In this document: in pieces, positions 1 through 8,541 of the stretch | How the letters are laid out: every line of letters begins with the position of its first letter | How positions within the stretch are numbered: position 1 is the stretch's first letter | Source of the DNA: Alphaproteobacteria bacterium | GTDB taxonomy: Bacteria; Pseudomonadota; Alphaproteobacteria; UBA8366 | Reading direction: 5' to 3' | Assembly: GCA_021774335.1 (NCBI GenBank) | Contig: JAJFJD010000040.1 | Location: 272,291 to 336,290, forward strand | DNA: 64,000 nucleotides | Translations under genes and position numbers: made by a program | The notes under the pieces: generated by a model | What the model saw: the letters and a program-made list of their open reading frames with translations, nothing else | What the model was told of the DNA's origin: nothing | Database searches by the model: none

Positions 1-403
1 GCTTTCCGACCGGCGGGAACTTGCAGGTATTGACGGCCCGGCGGGCTTCTTCGGCCGTGTTCACGTCGGGAAAGACGATTCCGTTGACGCCGTTGTCCAG
101 CAGCATGGACACGTCGGGATCATCGACGCTGCGCACGCGGACCAGCGGGGCGATGCCGAGCGCCAATGCGGCGTTCGCGATGTGGGCGATTGTCTCGAGG
201 TCGAAAATGCCGTGCTGGGCATCGATGAAAATGAAATCATGGCCGGTCGACTTGGCGATCCGGGCGATATCGGCGGACCGCCCCAACCGGACATTCATGC
301 CGAGCGCGGCATCGCCCGATCGCATACGGTCCAGGACGGGATTGGTTAGTTCAGGATGCGTATCGTCGGGCAAAGCGCTATCCCCCATGCGGTTGTTGGC
401 CAT
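1..403 (-). CDS. HpcH/HpaI aldolase family protein (partial, C-terminus off the left edge)
   Basis: The minus strand is open from an ATG at 403 to the left edge of the window. The visible 134 residues match the N-terminal half of the HpcH/HpaI aldolase/citrate lyase family, class II pyruvate aldolases that split or form 2-keto-4-hydroxy acids with a divalent metal. Landmarks are the family-type stretch FIDAQHGIFDLET, the VRVRS segment, and LDNGVNGIVFPDVNTAEEAR, ending in CKFPPVGK, which is followed in this family by the R-x-G loop. A second in-frame ATG lies at 388; neither has a strong ribosome binding site, so the start is uncertain. The gene diverges from the MFS gene at 551. Substrate cannot be told from the fragment. 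Confidence 0.85.
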   Translation of the reverse strand, partial: MANNRMGDSALPDDTHPELTNPVLDRMRSGDAALGMNVRLGRSADIARIAKSTGHDFIFIDAQHGIFDLETIAHIANAALALGIAPLVRVRSVDDPDVSMLLDNGVNGIVFPDVNTAEEARRAVNTCKFPPVGK

Positions 404-550
404 GTGCCGGCGTCTTGATCGACAGTGTATCGTGTTTTCCTCTCCCAACTGAAATAACGTAGGGTATGGTATGTCGGGACGGCGGCCGATTGACCGGCCG
501 TCAGGACCCATCCACGGCGCAACCGCGCCGACTGATCAGAAATTGTAGCG

Positions 551-2083
551 ATGAGCGCGACCAGCGCAGAACAGGACGGGGCGGACCTATCGCCGCGCCA
601 ACGGTTCTTGGTAGGGCTTGCCATCATGCCGGCGGGCGCGATGCAGGCGACCGATACCTTCGCCACCAGCATCGCCATGCCGACGATGATGGGGGCGCTG
701 TCGGCGACGATTACCGAGATATCCTGGGTCATCACCGCCTATCTGGTTGCTTCCGCCATGTTCACGCCGCTCTATGCCTGGCTAAGCCGGCGGGTGGGGC
801 GGCGGCGCTTGTTCATCGTGGTCATCATCGGTTTCATGGTGGCGTCGCTGTTTGTCTCGCAGTCCGAGACATTGACGGAGCTTGTCATCCTTCGCTTCGT
901 CCAGGGATTTTTCGGCGCAGGCTTAAATCCGCTCACCTTCCAGATGGTCCTGGCGACCTTTCCCAAGAAACATCACGGCCCTGCCTTTGGGTGGTTGCAG
1001 ACAGGGCGGATGAGCGCGGTTCTCGTCGGACCGGTGATCGGCGGTTTGTTGACGGAATTGGTCGGTTGGCGTTCGGTCTACCTGATGAATTTGCCGCTGG
1101 GCGCTGCTGCGCTGTTCATGATCCTCCGTGTCGTCCCGAAGGACGCGCCGGAGAAACCGCAGCGGTTCGATTTCTTCGGCTTTTTCGCTCTCAGCATTGC
1201 GATTGCCAGCACGCAATTAATGCTCGATCAGGGCCAGAAGCGAGATTGGTTCGATTCCCAGGTGATTATCACCTACTGCATTATTGCGGGCGGCGCTTTC
1301 TACGTGTTTGCAATACATTGCACGACGGCGTTACGGCCGTACCTGAATCCACGGGTCTTCCGGAACCGGGAGTTTGTGATCTGTCTGGTGATCGATTTCT
1401 TCGTCAGTTTCATCTTCTTCGGATACATGGCGCTATTGCCGCCATTGCTGCAGCGGCAGCTGGGGTTTCCCGTCGTCGAAACGGGCTTCGTGCTGATGTA
1501 CCGTGGCTTCGGCACGATGATTGCGGCCCTGCTGGCTGGCTTTCTGCTGATCCGGTTCAACCCACGGCCGTTGATCATGTTCGGCTTGCTAGGGGTCACC
1601 GGATCCACCTGGATTTTGTCGAACCTGACGCCGGCGACTGATGTCACTCCAATCATCGTCGCCATTATGTTGCAGGGGATCGGCATCGGCTTCATGTCCA
1701 CGCCGACGGAGACGGCGGCCTTTCAAACCATGCCACCGTCGCTGCGCCCGGATGCCGCGAGCGTCATGACCGCGGTCCGCCGGATCGCGGCCGGTATCGG
1801 CGTGGCGCTGCTGATCGCCCAACTGGTCAACAGCACGCAACGGGCGCGGGCGGGTCTGACCGAGAATGTGAGCCACTACAACGAACGCCTGAAACATCTT
1901 CCGCTGCCTGACAACTGGACCATGGACAGTATCGACGGCATGGTGACGCTGAATCGGGTGATCGAAAAGCAGGCGGAATTCATTGCGTATCTGCACGATT
2001 TCCAAATCATGACCATCTTTACGCTCTGCATATTCCCGCTGCTGCTGTTGATGCGGACGCGGCCGATGCAGCAACAGGATTAA
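551..2083 (+). CDS. DHA2-family MFS drug/metabolite exporter, 14 TM
   Basis: A 510-residue integral membrane protein of the major facilitator superfamily, DHA2 (EmrB/QacA) type, expected to export a drug or metabolite by proton antiport across the inner membrane. Residues 57-69 (ISWVITAYLVASA) match the conserved first-helix region, and the cytoplasmic motif A appears as LSRRVGRRRLF near 78-88. GPVIGG in the fifth helix is the antiporter motif C region. The length and hydrophobic pattern fit 14 helices with a soluble loop near 430-475. It diverges from the aldolase at the left edge. Substrate unknown. A long ORF in another frame over the same DNA (466-1641) is a shadow. Confidence 0.92.
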   Translation: MSATSAEQDGADLSPRQRFLVGLAIMPAGAMQATDTFATSIAMPTMMGALSATITEISWVITAYLVASAMFTPLYAWLSRRVGRRRLFIVVIIGFMVASLFVSQSETLTELVILRFVQGFFGAGLNPLTFQMVLATFPKKHHGPAFGWLQTGRMSAVLVGPVIGGLLTELVGWRSVYLMNLPLGAAALFMILRVVPKDAPEKPQRFDFFGFFALSIAIASTQLMLDQGQKRDWFDSQVIITYCIIAGGAFYVFAIHCTTALRPYLNPRVFRNREFVICLVIDFFVSFIFFGYMALLPPLLQRQLGFPVVETGFVLMYRGFGTMIAALLAGFLLIRFNPRPLIMFGLLGVTGSTWILSNLTPATDVTPIIVAIMLQGIGIGFMSTPTETAAFQTMPPSLRPDAASVMTAVRRIAAGIGVALLIAQLVNSTQRARAGLTENVSHYNERLKHLPLPDNWTMDSIDGMVTLNRVIEKQAEFIAYLHDFQIMTIFTLCIFPLLLLMRTRPMQQQD

Positions 2084-2169
2084 CGCAAGGACAGGCATCG
2101 GTTCCGGCTATTTTGCCCGTGTGATAGGCTGAATTCGGTGATCTTACCGACGCCTCAGGGAATCGTCCC

Positions 2170-3048
2170 GTGACCGAGCGCATAACAGCCATCGATATCA
2201 GCAGTGAAATGGCGGAAGGTTTCGTTCTGCCGCCGGGCGGCATTCCTGTCGATGTTTTGTCGGAGCTATCGCTGCCGGACACGGGTCTTCGGTTTCATCC
2301 GCGCCAGACCGGTCCGCGCTTCGATGACGCGGTGCTGCCGGTTATCAGTTCCGTGCACCTTTCCTGTGGGCTGCATTCCGGTGACCCCGTGTTGATGCAG
2401 CGGTTGCTGCCGCAACTGGTAGAGCGGGAGATACAACTCGGCGCGCATCCCTCCTATCCCGACGTGTTCAACTTCGGACAGGCACGCATCGATCTGTCGC
2501 ATGACGAGCTGGTGGCCGTGCTGCTGTATCAATTCGGTGCGTTGCAGGGCGTGCTGCGCCAGGTCGATAAGACAATCCGTCACGTCAAATGCCATGGGGC
2601 GCTGTCGTTCGACGTCGCATATGAACAATGGGCCTGTGACGCGATGGCCGAGGCAATTCGGCTGTTCGACCCATCGATGATCTTGGTCTTGATGGCTGGA
2701 TCGCCGAGCGTAGCCTGGTCTCAGGCCGCGGGCATCAAGGTGATCGAAGAAGGATTTCTGGATCGGCGGTATGGACCGGATGGGCGGCTCGTATCGCGGC
2801 ATGATCCCCGGGCGCTGCATGAGACTCCGGAGGACGCAGCCGGTCAGCTGATCGACTTCGTGAAACACGGGCGTGTGACGGCGGTCGATGGCTCCCATGT
2901 TGCGCTCCGTCCGCGGACCTTTTGCCTGCACAGCGATACCCCCGCGGCGGGAGCCTTTGCCGCCGCTATCCGCAACGCTGTCGAGCGGGAGGGCCTGACG
3001 ATCCGGCCATTGTCGGACTTGATCGCCGAGGACCAGCCGCAATCCTGA
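2170..3048 (+). CDS. Divergent LamB/YcsF (PxpA-like) family protein
   Basis: 292 residues starting at GTG, with AGGGAA about 7 bases upstream. The family includes PxpA, the A subunit of bacterial 5-oxoprolinase. Family-like segments are SCGLHSGDP (65-73; usual form ACGFHAGDP), GAHPSYPD (91-98) and HVKCHGAL (138-145; usual form HVKPHGALY). The normally strict N-terminal D-x-N-x-D-x-G-E motif is reduced to a weak IDISSEMAEGF (9-18), and a stretch of about 40 residues follows it. The usual PxpB/PxpC partners are absent. It is therefore a divergent paralog and may not be an oxoprolinase subunit. HyuA/HyuB oxoprolinase-type proteins are encoded at 39-43 kb, but too far away to be an operon. Confidence 0.8.
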   Translation: MTERITAIDISSEMAEGFVLPPGGIPVDVLSELSLPDTGLRFHPRQTGPRFDDAVLPVISSVHLSCGLHSGDPVLMQRLLPQLVEREIQLGAHPSYPDVFNFGQARIDLSHDELVAVLLYQFGALQGVLRQVDKTIRHVKCHGALSFDVAYEQWACDAMAEAIRLFDPSMILVLMAGSPSVAWSQAAGIKVIEEGFLDRRYGPDGRLVSRHDPRALHETPEDAAGQLIDFVKHGRVTAVDGSHVALRPRTFCLHSDTPAAGAFAAAIRNAVEREGLTIRPLSDLIAEDQPQS

Positions 3049-3377
3049 GACTGACGTCGAAATGATCGAGCTTTAAGCGTCTGGCCAGGCCGATCACCTT
3101 GAGCGGCTCATGCTCGGCCGAACCGAGTCGGTTGATTATTGGCGCGTGGACTGCGGCCGCGGCCACCGATGTCAGGTTTGCGACTGCCTCAATACTTCTT
3201 CCCACGGCTGAGCAAAGCCCATCAGGTCAACAATTTGGCCCGTCTTTGAATTGTCACGACAAATGCGCGTTTATTCCGCTGAAACCGGCTTGCCGTCCTC
3301 GTGTTGACCTGTAACTCTTGTTGAAGAAACAGGACGCGGAACAATCCGCGACGAGACCGGCGTTGGGGGAGGGGTTC
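3049..3377. other. Intergenic gap without a supported gene
   Basis: About 330 bases separate the YcsF-like gene from the dienelactone hydrolase. Two short ORFs (3099-3314 plus, 2966-3205 minus) have no ribosome binding site and no family resemblance. A TTG-initiated in-frame extension of the hydrolase (from 3318) is possible but less likely than the ATG at 3378. The region presumably holds the promoter for the 3378-5129 gene pair; I could not pick out a convincing -35/-10 pair. Confidence 0.5.
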
Positions 3378-4076
3378 ATGGCAGAGACCATTGATCTGGC
3401 GATCGGCGATGTGCAAACGACGGCGTTGACCGCTTTGCCGACCATCGGAGACTCCGTTCCGGGAGTCGTGATTACCTTCCATCGTGGCGGCTTGGACAAG
3501 TTCACTGCTTGGCTGGTCGACGATTTGGCTGCGAACGGATATGCCGCGATCGCACCGAACCATTATCACGCGCTGCCCGAGGGTGTCAGCCTCGACGACC
3601 GCCGGGACTATCTCACCGACGAGCAGATGGCGCTGGATATCGAAACATCGGCGGATTGGCTCGCGGCGCAGGGACGGGTGGATGCCGACCGTCTCGGATT
3701 GATCGGCCATTGCATGGGCGGACGGACGACTCTGGTCGGGCTTGCGTCCTTTCCGGAGCGCTGGCGCTGTGGCTGCGACTGGTATGGCGGGCGCCTCTTC
3801 AGCACGATGGGCAACGTGCCGTCGCCGGCGGACCGGATCGGCGACATTGCCTGTCCGGTGGCAGGATTTTTCGGCAATGACGACATGGACCCGTCCCCCG
3901 ATGACGTGAACCGGCTCGATGCGCTTCTGACGGGGCATGGTATCCAGCATGAGTTCCACCGCTACGACGATGCGGGGCACGCCTTTATGAATTTCGACTC
4001 GGAAAATCACCGCGCGACCCCGGCGCAGGATTCTTGGATCAAGGCCCTGGATTTCTTGGGACGTCATTTGAAGTAG
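3378..4076 (+). CDS. Dienelactone hydrolase family protein
   Basis: A 232-residue alpha/beta hydrolase. The start at 3378 is chosen because a GGGGGAGGGG ribosome binding site lies immediately upstream (3365-3374); a TTG at 3318 would add 20 atypical residues. The Cys-Asp-His triad of dienelactone hydrolases is visible: nucleophile Cys112 in GHCMGG, Asp171 in GNDDMDPSPDD, and His201 in DDAGHAFMN. Such enzymes open lactone rings in aromatic catabolism, but the family is broad. It is separated by 21 bases from the flavin monooxygenase downstream, so the two are probably co-transcribed and could act in sequence on one substrate. Cytoplasmic; no signal peptide. Confidence 0.9.
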   Translation: MAETIDLAIGDVQTTALTALPTIGDSVPGVVITFHRGGLDKFTAWLVDDLAANGYAAIAPNHYHALPEGVSLDDRRDYLTDEQMALDIETSADWLAAQGRVDADRLGLIGHCMGGRTTLVGLASFPERWRCGCDWYGGRLFSTMGNVPSPADRIGDIACPVAGFFGNDDMDPSPDDVNRLDALLTGHGIQHEFHRYDDAGHAFMNFDSENHRATPAQDSWIKALDFLGRHLK

Positions 4077-4097
4077 GGGCAGAAGGACCGGTCGGTC

Positions 4098-5129
4098 GTG
4101 CAATTCTCGCTATTCATCAATCCAGAACACCCGCCGGGCGACGCCTTCGATCGCCGCTTCGCGGAGCACCGCGAACAAGTGCGGGTTGCCCGGCAGGCCG
4201 GGTTCGACGGGATCGCGGTTGGGCATCACCTGTCCTTCGGGTCCGCGGCATGGTTTCCTCCGTTGGAAACGCTCATGGGGCTCGCTGCCGAGGCCGAAGG
4301 CATGTCGTTGGCGACCTGCATGCTGGTGCTGCCGTTGTTTCATCCATTGCATGTCGCCCAACAGGCGGCGTTGTTGGATATCATGTCCGGCGGACGGCTC
4401 GTTCTTGGCGTTGCACCCGGTTGGCAGGAAGACGAGTTCAACGTCCTGGGCGTGAATCACAAGACGCGGATTGGCCGGTTCGTCGAGGCGCTCACCATCG
4501 TCCAACGCCTCTTCGCCGAGGATGGGGTCACCGTTGACGGAAAACATTTCCAGATCGAAGACCTGACACTGGCGCTCAAACCATTGCAACGTCCGCGGCC
4601 GCCCATGTGGTATGGCGGCAGCGTCACGCGCGCGGTGGAGCGGGTTGCCCGTCTGGCCGACACCGGCCTGGGCGATAGCTGGGTGGCGTCGTCGCACCTG
4701 ACCGAGGATGTCATCACGGAGCAGGCGACGGTTTTCCGCGAGACACTGGCCGAACAAGGCAAAGCGATGCCGGAAACCTTTCCGCTGCTGCGCAATGTCG
4801 TCGTCGCGCCCGATCGGCAAACGGCTTTGCGCGACGCGGGCCCGTTCCTGGAAGCGAGCTACCGGGTATTCGGCCAATGGGGGCTCTTCACCGATGTCGT
4901 TGGCGCTGGAAAGGCGCAACTCGACCTCGAGGAGTTGGTCGCCGGCCGGGTTGTCATCGGGTCGCCGGAGGAGTGCGCCGAGGAACTTGTCACGCTTGCC
5001 CGCAACACAGGATATTCACGACTGATCGCCCGTGTGCAATGGATGGGCATGGATCAGAATCTGGTGCTTCGGACCATCGAATTGCTGGCAGACCGCGTGT
5101 TGCCGCTAATGCGAAAAGAACTCGGCTAA
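4098..5129 (+). CDS. LLM-class flavin-dependent oxidoreductase
   Basis: 343 residues, GTG start with AAGGA 10 bases upstream. It belongs to the bacterial luciferase-like (TIM-barrel) monooxygenases, which use FMNH2 or F420. Typical features are the N-terminal strand MQFSLFINPEHPPGD, GHHLSFGSAAWFPPLE near 43-58, the segment SGGRLVLGVAPGWQEDEFNVLGV near 96-120, and RPPMWYGGS near 168-176. It follows the dienelactone hydrolase by 21 bases. A monooxygenase (Baeyer-Villiger-like) plus lactone hydrolase pairing would make biochemical sense, but that is inference; the substrate is not visible. Confidence 0.9.
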   Translation: MQFSLFINPEHPPGDAFDRRFAEHREQVRVARQAGFDGIAVGHHLSFGSAAWFPPLETLMGLAAEAEGMSLATCMLVLPLFHPLHVAQQAALLDIMSGGRLVLGVAPGWQEDEFNVLGVNHKTRIGRFVEALTIVQRLFAEDGVTVDGKHFQIEDLTLALKPLQRPRPPMWYGGSVTRAVERVARLADTGLGDSWVASSHLTEDVITEQATVFRETLAEQGKAMPETFPLLRNVVVAPDRQTALRDAGPFLEASYRVFGQWGLFTDVVGAGKAQLDLEELVAGRVVIGSPEECAEELVTLARNTGYSRLIARVQWMGMDQNLVLRTIELLADRVLPLMRKELG

Positions 5130-5158
5130 TCAGCGGCTTCGAGTCGGTTTCTTATACG

Positions 5159-5179
5159 CCGTCGAGGCGGCCGACGGCT
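5159..5179. terminator. Candidate bidirectional hairpin between convergent genes
   Basis: A perfect 7-bp inverted repeat (GCCGTCG / CGACGGC) with a 7-base loop lies between the convergent stops of the monooxygenase (5129) and the MscS gene (5181). There is no T-tract on either side, so it is a possible Rho-assisted or mRNA-end-stabilising hairpin rather than a standard terminator. Confidence 0.4.
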
Positions 5180-5180
5180 C

Positions 5181-7046
5181 TCACTCGGGCTTTTCGAGTT
5201 TCGCTTCCTTGGCCGCCAGCGAACCGTCGGGCGGATAGTCCAGCCGGTCCGCCATCTCTTCTTTCTGCTCCGGCGTGTAGTCCGGAAAAGGCAGCGTATC
5301 GTCCTCGCGCCAACGCTGTACTTCCGCCGCCGCGGCCTTGCCCTTGTCGGTGTCGAGGCCGCCGTCGCGTGACAGATAGGCGGTTTGTGACGGGAAGGCG
5401 AAGTCGGTTCCCGCTTCCTTGATGGTGTCGATGACGCGCAGGAGGATGTCCTCGCGAATTGCCGAGAATTCGGGGAAGAGGCGCGTGTCCGCAAAGGCGA
5501 AAATTTCGAAATCAAGCGAATAGGCGCCGAATCCGATGAACCGCACGCGCAGCGGCACGGGCAGAATCCGAGGATGCGCGATCAGAAGCTCACGCACCTT
5601 GGCCAGGACATAGCGCAACTGTTCGGGCGTGGTTTCGTAGCGCAGGCCGATCGTGGTGCGCAGCATCATGCGGTCCCGCTGCGTGAAGTTCACCAGGCTC
5701 ATCTTGGCGAACTCGGCGTTCGGCACGGTGATCAGTTTCCGGTCGATCGACCGGATACGCGTGGATCGCAGGCCGATATTCTCGACCCGCCCCCGAAGGC
5801 TGCCGAACTCGCAGAGATCGCCGACACGGACCGGCCGGTCGCTATACAGCATGATCCCGCCGATCAGGTTTTCGATCGTGGGCTGGGCGGCCAGCGCCAG
5901 CGCCAGACCGCCGACGCCAAGACCGGCGAGCAGCGGCAGGACGGGTATGCCGAGACGTTCCGCTCCGAAAAAGACCATCGTGACTGCTACGGCGCTGCTG
6001 AGAACCCGGAACAGCACGCGCAGCATGTTGGCGTCGATACTGTTGGAGTCGATCCGTGGTGAACTTATGATCGCTTCCGCGATACCGATGCCGACAACCA
6101 CGGCGAGCCAGGCAGAGGTGAGATAGAACAGGGCCACCAGCACGAAGACGACCGTGTCGGCGACCTGGCCCGTGACGTTCACCACATCGATCGACAGATA
6201 GCGGACCAGCAGCAGGCTGAGCATGATAATGGACGGCAGGAGCAAGCGGCGCCACGCGCGTTTCTGCAGGGATTCCGGGATCGGCCAGCGCGCGCAGAGG
6301 GCTTGGAAAACGCAGGGTAGGAAAATGCCGATCACGACGGATATGGCCAGACCGACCCACTGCCACAGCGTGGGGCCGTGGAACGGCGTCCGCGCCCATT
6401 CCGGCAACTCCCAGAGCCAGTGAAGCCATTTCGGCGGCAACAGTTTTCCGGGCGTCGTGATGTAAAATTCGTAGAAGCCTTCGGTCGTTTTCGTTTGGTA
6501 CGGCAGCTTGCGGACCTTGCGGTAAAAATCGTCGACGCGGGCCACCGTATCGATACTGAACAAGAACTCGCCGCCGCGAGCACCTTCGGCGACCTTCGCG
6601 ATAACGATTTCCGTACCGGGCAACCGCCATTGTTGGGTCTCGTCGGTCTTTGCGGCGGGTTTGTCGGGGACCGCGGCGGAGGCGGGCAGGTTGATCCGAT
6701 CCAGCACTTCCTTGAGCAGCAGCACCTTTTCCAGGCCGATATCCTGTACAGCCGTCGGCGGGACATCGCTGAGGTCGAGGGTGCGGATGGCGCGGGCCAA
6801 CGCGTCCTCGGCCTGCTGAACCTGCTTTTCCACCGCTTCGGTCGCGAAAAGGCCGGGCTCAGTCATATGCGCGAATTGCGCGGATTGGAGGATATTGAAA
6901 GCCTCCGTGATGCTTTCCATGAATGTTTGGAGTGTCGCTTGCGGGCTGGTCGTATCCGCCGGACGCAACGGATTGTCGCCGGGCGCGGCGAATGCCGGTG
7001 CCGCTAGCAGCAGGAATGCCGCGAGCAAAAGCCGAAAGGGATTCAA
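5181..7046 (-). CDS. MscS-family mechanosensitive ion channel
   Basis: A large MscS-type channel, about 621 residues from the preferred start. The open frame continues upstream to 7283, but a TTG at 7046 has GGAG 10 bases before it and gives an ideal signal peptide (NPFRLLLAAFLLLAAPAFA), so I take it as the start. An N-terminal periplasmic domain of about 230 residues with a coiled-coil flavour precedes several TM helices. The pore-lining helix and beta domain follow: GLGVGGLALALAAQ, then DLCEFGSLRGRVENIGLRSTRIR and KLITVPNAEFAK, the classical MscS core. It should open under membrane tension and release solutes during osmotic downshock. The C-terminus is charged and Glu/Lys-rich. Confidence 0.93.
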   Translation of the reverse strand: MNPFRLLLAAFLLLAAPAFAAPGDNPLRPADTTSPQATLQTFMESITEAFNILQSAQFAHMTEPGLFATEAVEKQVQQAEDALARAIRTLDLSDVPPTAVQDIGLEKVLLLKEVLDRINLPASAAVPDKPAAKTDETQQWRLPGTEIVIAKVAEGARGGEFLFSIDTVARVDDFYRKVRKLPYQTKTTEGFYEFYITTPGKLLPPKWLHWLWELPEWARTPFHGPTLWQWVGLAISVVIGIFLPCVFQALCARWPIPESLQKRAWRRLLLPSIIMLSLLLVRYLSIDVVNVTGQVADTVVFVLVALFYLTSAWLAVVVGIGIAEAIISSPRIDSNSIDANMLRVLFRVLSSAVAVTMVFFGAERLGIPVLPLLAGLGVGGLALALAAQPTIENLIGGIMLYSDRPVRVGDLCEFGSLRGRVENIGLRSTRIRSIDRKLITVPNAEFAKMSLVNFTQRDRMMLRTTIGLRYETTPEQLRYVLAKVRELLIAHPRILPVPLRVRFIGFGAYSLDFEIFAFADTRLFPEFSAIREDILLRVIDTIKEAGTDFAFPSQTAYLSRDGGLDTDKGKAAAAEVQRWREDDTLPFPDYTPEQKEEMADRLDYPPDGSLAAKEAKLEKPE

Positions 7047-7472
7047 GGGAAAAGGACTCCGTCGGCGCGGGACCGCACGCTGCGGCAAAATTTTTGTGAA
7101 AGGGTGTGATTGGCCAAAACCGGCTGCCTGCGTCTTGATTTGTCTTGCCATCCGTTCGTGCCGACTCCTAGTGCATGAACAACCGCGAAGGAAGGGTACC
7201 ATGAGCAGCGATTTAACATGTTTCGATCGGCCACGCCGATGTTTCAGTACTTGTATCGGTCGAAAATCCCGGTTACCGAACAATTATTACAGGCGGCGAC
7301 CGGCATCACCTGCCAAAGTATCCTCACAACTTCGTGAGTGTTTTCTGTACAATTACGCCAGGGTGACGGGATAGCCGGCATCGTCGGTGACCCCTGAGGT
7401 TTGACCGCTTCGGCAATGCCGGGCTGCGGCCTCGACGTTGACCCTTGGCGCTACGGAAGAGCGAACGGAACT
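7047..7472. other. Divergent intergenic region between the MscS gene and the ATP-grasp cassette
   Basis: About 425 bases separate the two divergent start codons. The overlapping ORFs here (for example 7043-7234 minus, 6895-7374 plus) show no ribosome binding site or family signal. A small perfect inverted repeat CTCAC/GTGAG (7323-7327 and 7334-7338) is followed by TGTTTTCTGTACAAT, where TACAAT could be a -10 box for the cassette. The region probably carries the cassette's regulation; the exact promoter is not resolved. Confidence 0.45.
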
Positions 7473-8513
7473 ATGAACATTGTTTTCATTTGCGATCCTG
7501 AGCGGTATCCGCATGCCGATAATGACATTCCCGTATGCTATAAGGCCGCGGCGCGCGATCCCAAGATCGATCTTTTTCATCTGCCCGTTGCCAACGTAAC
7601 CGGGGCCGATCAGGTCGAAGTCGTCCCGGTCGCGACCGGCGAATTATCCCATGAGGCATTCCTCAATCTGAACGCGGCGCCCCGGCGAATGATGCCGGTT
7701 ACCGATGTAGACGTGATGTTCTGCCGGACGCTGAAGCCGTTTCCGGAAGGACATCTTGATCGGCTGGGGCGGTGGATCGGGAAGACCAAATTTCTCAACA
7801 ATCCGCTTAACAAGAAAATTCAGATTTCCGCGGGTTTCCTGAGCGGACTGGCGCCGGATTTCACACCCGAAACGATCGTGACCGGAGACGCTTCCGAACT
7901 CGACGCGTATCTTGCCCGGCACGAGACGGTGGTGGCGAAACGGCCGAACAGCACGAACGGTCTGGGCGTCTATAAAATTTGGCGCGACGGCGGCGCCTAT
8001 TGGACGGATCACGTCCACGAGGGCGCGCATGAATTCCCCGATGCGCGGGCGATGCTGGATTATGTGTGCGGCGACTGGGATGCAGTCGAACTCGTACGGT
8101 TTTTGCCCCGGGTTACGGCCGGGGATAAGCGCGTGGTCGTGGTCGATGGAGAAATCTACGGCGCGTATATTCGCCGGTCGGCAAGTGGGCATTGGGTGCA
8201 CAATGTGAGTTCGTCGGACAGCATGTGTTATCCCGCTGAAGTCAGCGATTTCGAACGGCAAGCGGTGGCCGAAACGGTACCGCTCTATCGCGACTACGGA
8301 TTTTACACACTCGGGTACGATTTTTTGATGAATGACGATGGCCGATGGCTTATCAGTGAGATCAATGTCGGCAACATTGGCGGCATCGCGCGTCTGGAAC
8401 AGCTGACAGGTGACTCATTCATGGACCGATTTCTGGACTGGATGGTTAGGTTCGGGGAACGCCCGGCCTGCGAAACCGCCACTCTCGGGCTAAGGAAAAG
8501 CGGCCTCGGTTGA
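7473..8513 (+). CDS. GshB-like ATP-grasp ligase
   Basis: 346 residues from the ATG at 7473; upstream in-frame codons back to 7401 look non-native. The protein has the glutathione-synthetase fold. The ATP-grasp glycine loop is VVAKRPNSTNGLGV (153-166), GDKRVVVVDGE (217-227) matches the GDKR strand of GshB, and metal/ATP ligands are D283 in LGYDF and E296-N298 in ISEIN. Members join a carboxylate to an amine or thiol with ATP via an acyl-phosphate. No glutamate-cysteine ligase is adjacent, and the next gene encodes a second, different ATP-grasp enzyme 28 bases downstream, so this is more likely a specialised peptide ligase than housekeeping GshB. Cytoplasmic. Confidence 0.82.
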   Translation: MNIVFICDPERYPHADNDIPVCYKAAARDPKIDLFHLPVANVTGADQVEVVPVATGELSHEAFLNLNAAPRRMMPVTDVDVMFCRTLKPFPEGHLDRLGRWIGKTKFLNNPLNKKIQISAGFLSGLAPDFTPETIVTGDASELDAYLARHETVVAKRPNSTNGLGVYKIWRDGGAYWTDHVHEGAHEFPDARAMLDYVCGDWDAVELVRFLPRVTAGDKRVVVVDGEIYGAYIRRSASGHWVHNVSSSDSMCYPAEVSDFERQAVAETVPLYRDYGFYTLGYDFLMNDDGRWLISEINVGNIGGIARLEQLTGDSFMDRFLDWMVRFGERPACETATLGLRKSGLG

Positions 8514-8541
8514 GGTTGGCCGGCCCGGTTCGACGCATCCA

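Noticed and set aside
466..1641. A 391-residue ORF in another frame over the first MFS gene
   Set aside because: Shadow: no membrane pattern or start signal; the 551-2083 frame has MFS motifs.
2966..3314. Small ORFs on both strands in the 3.0-3.3 kb gap
   Set aside because: No ribosome binding site, no family resemblance and they overlap each other; one runs into the end of the YcsF-like gene.
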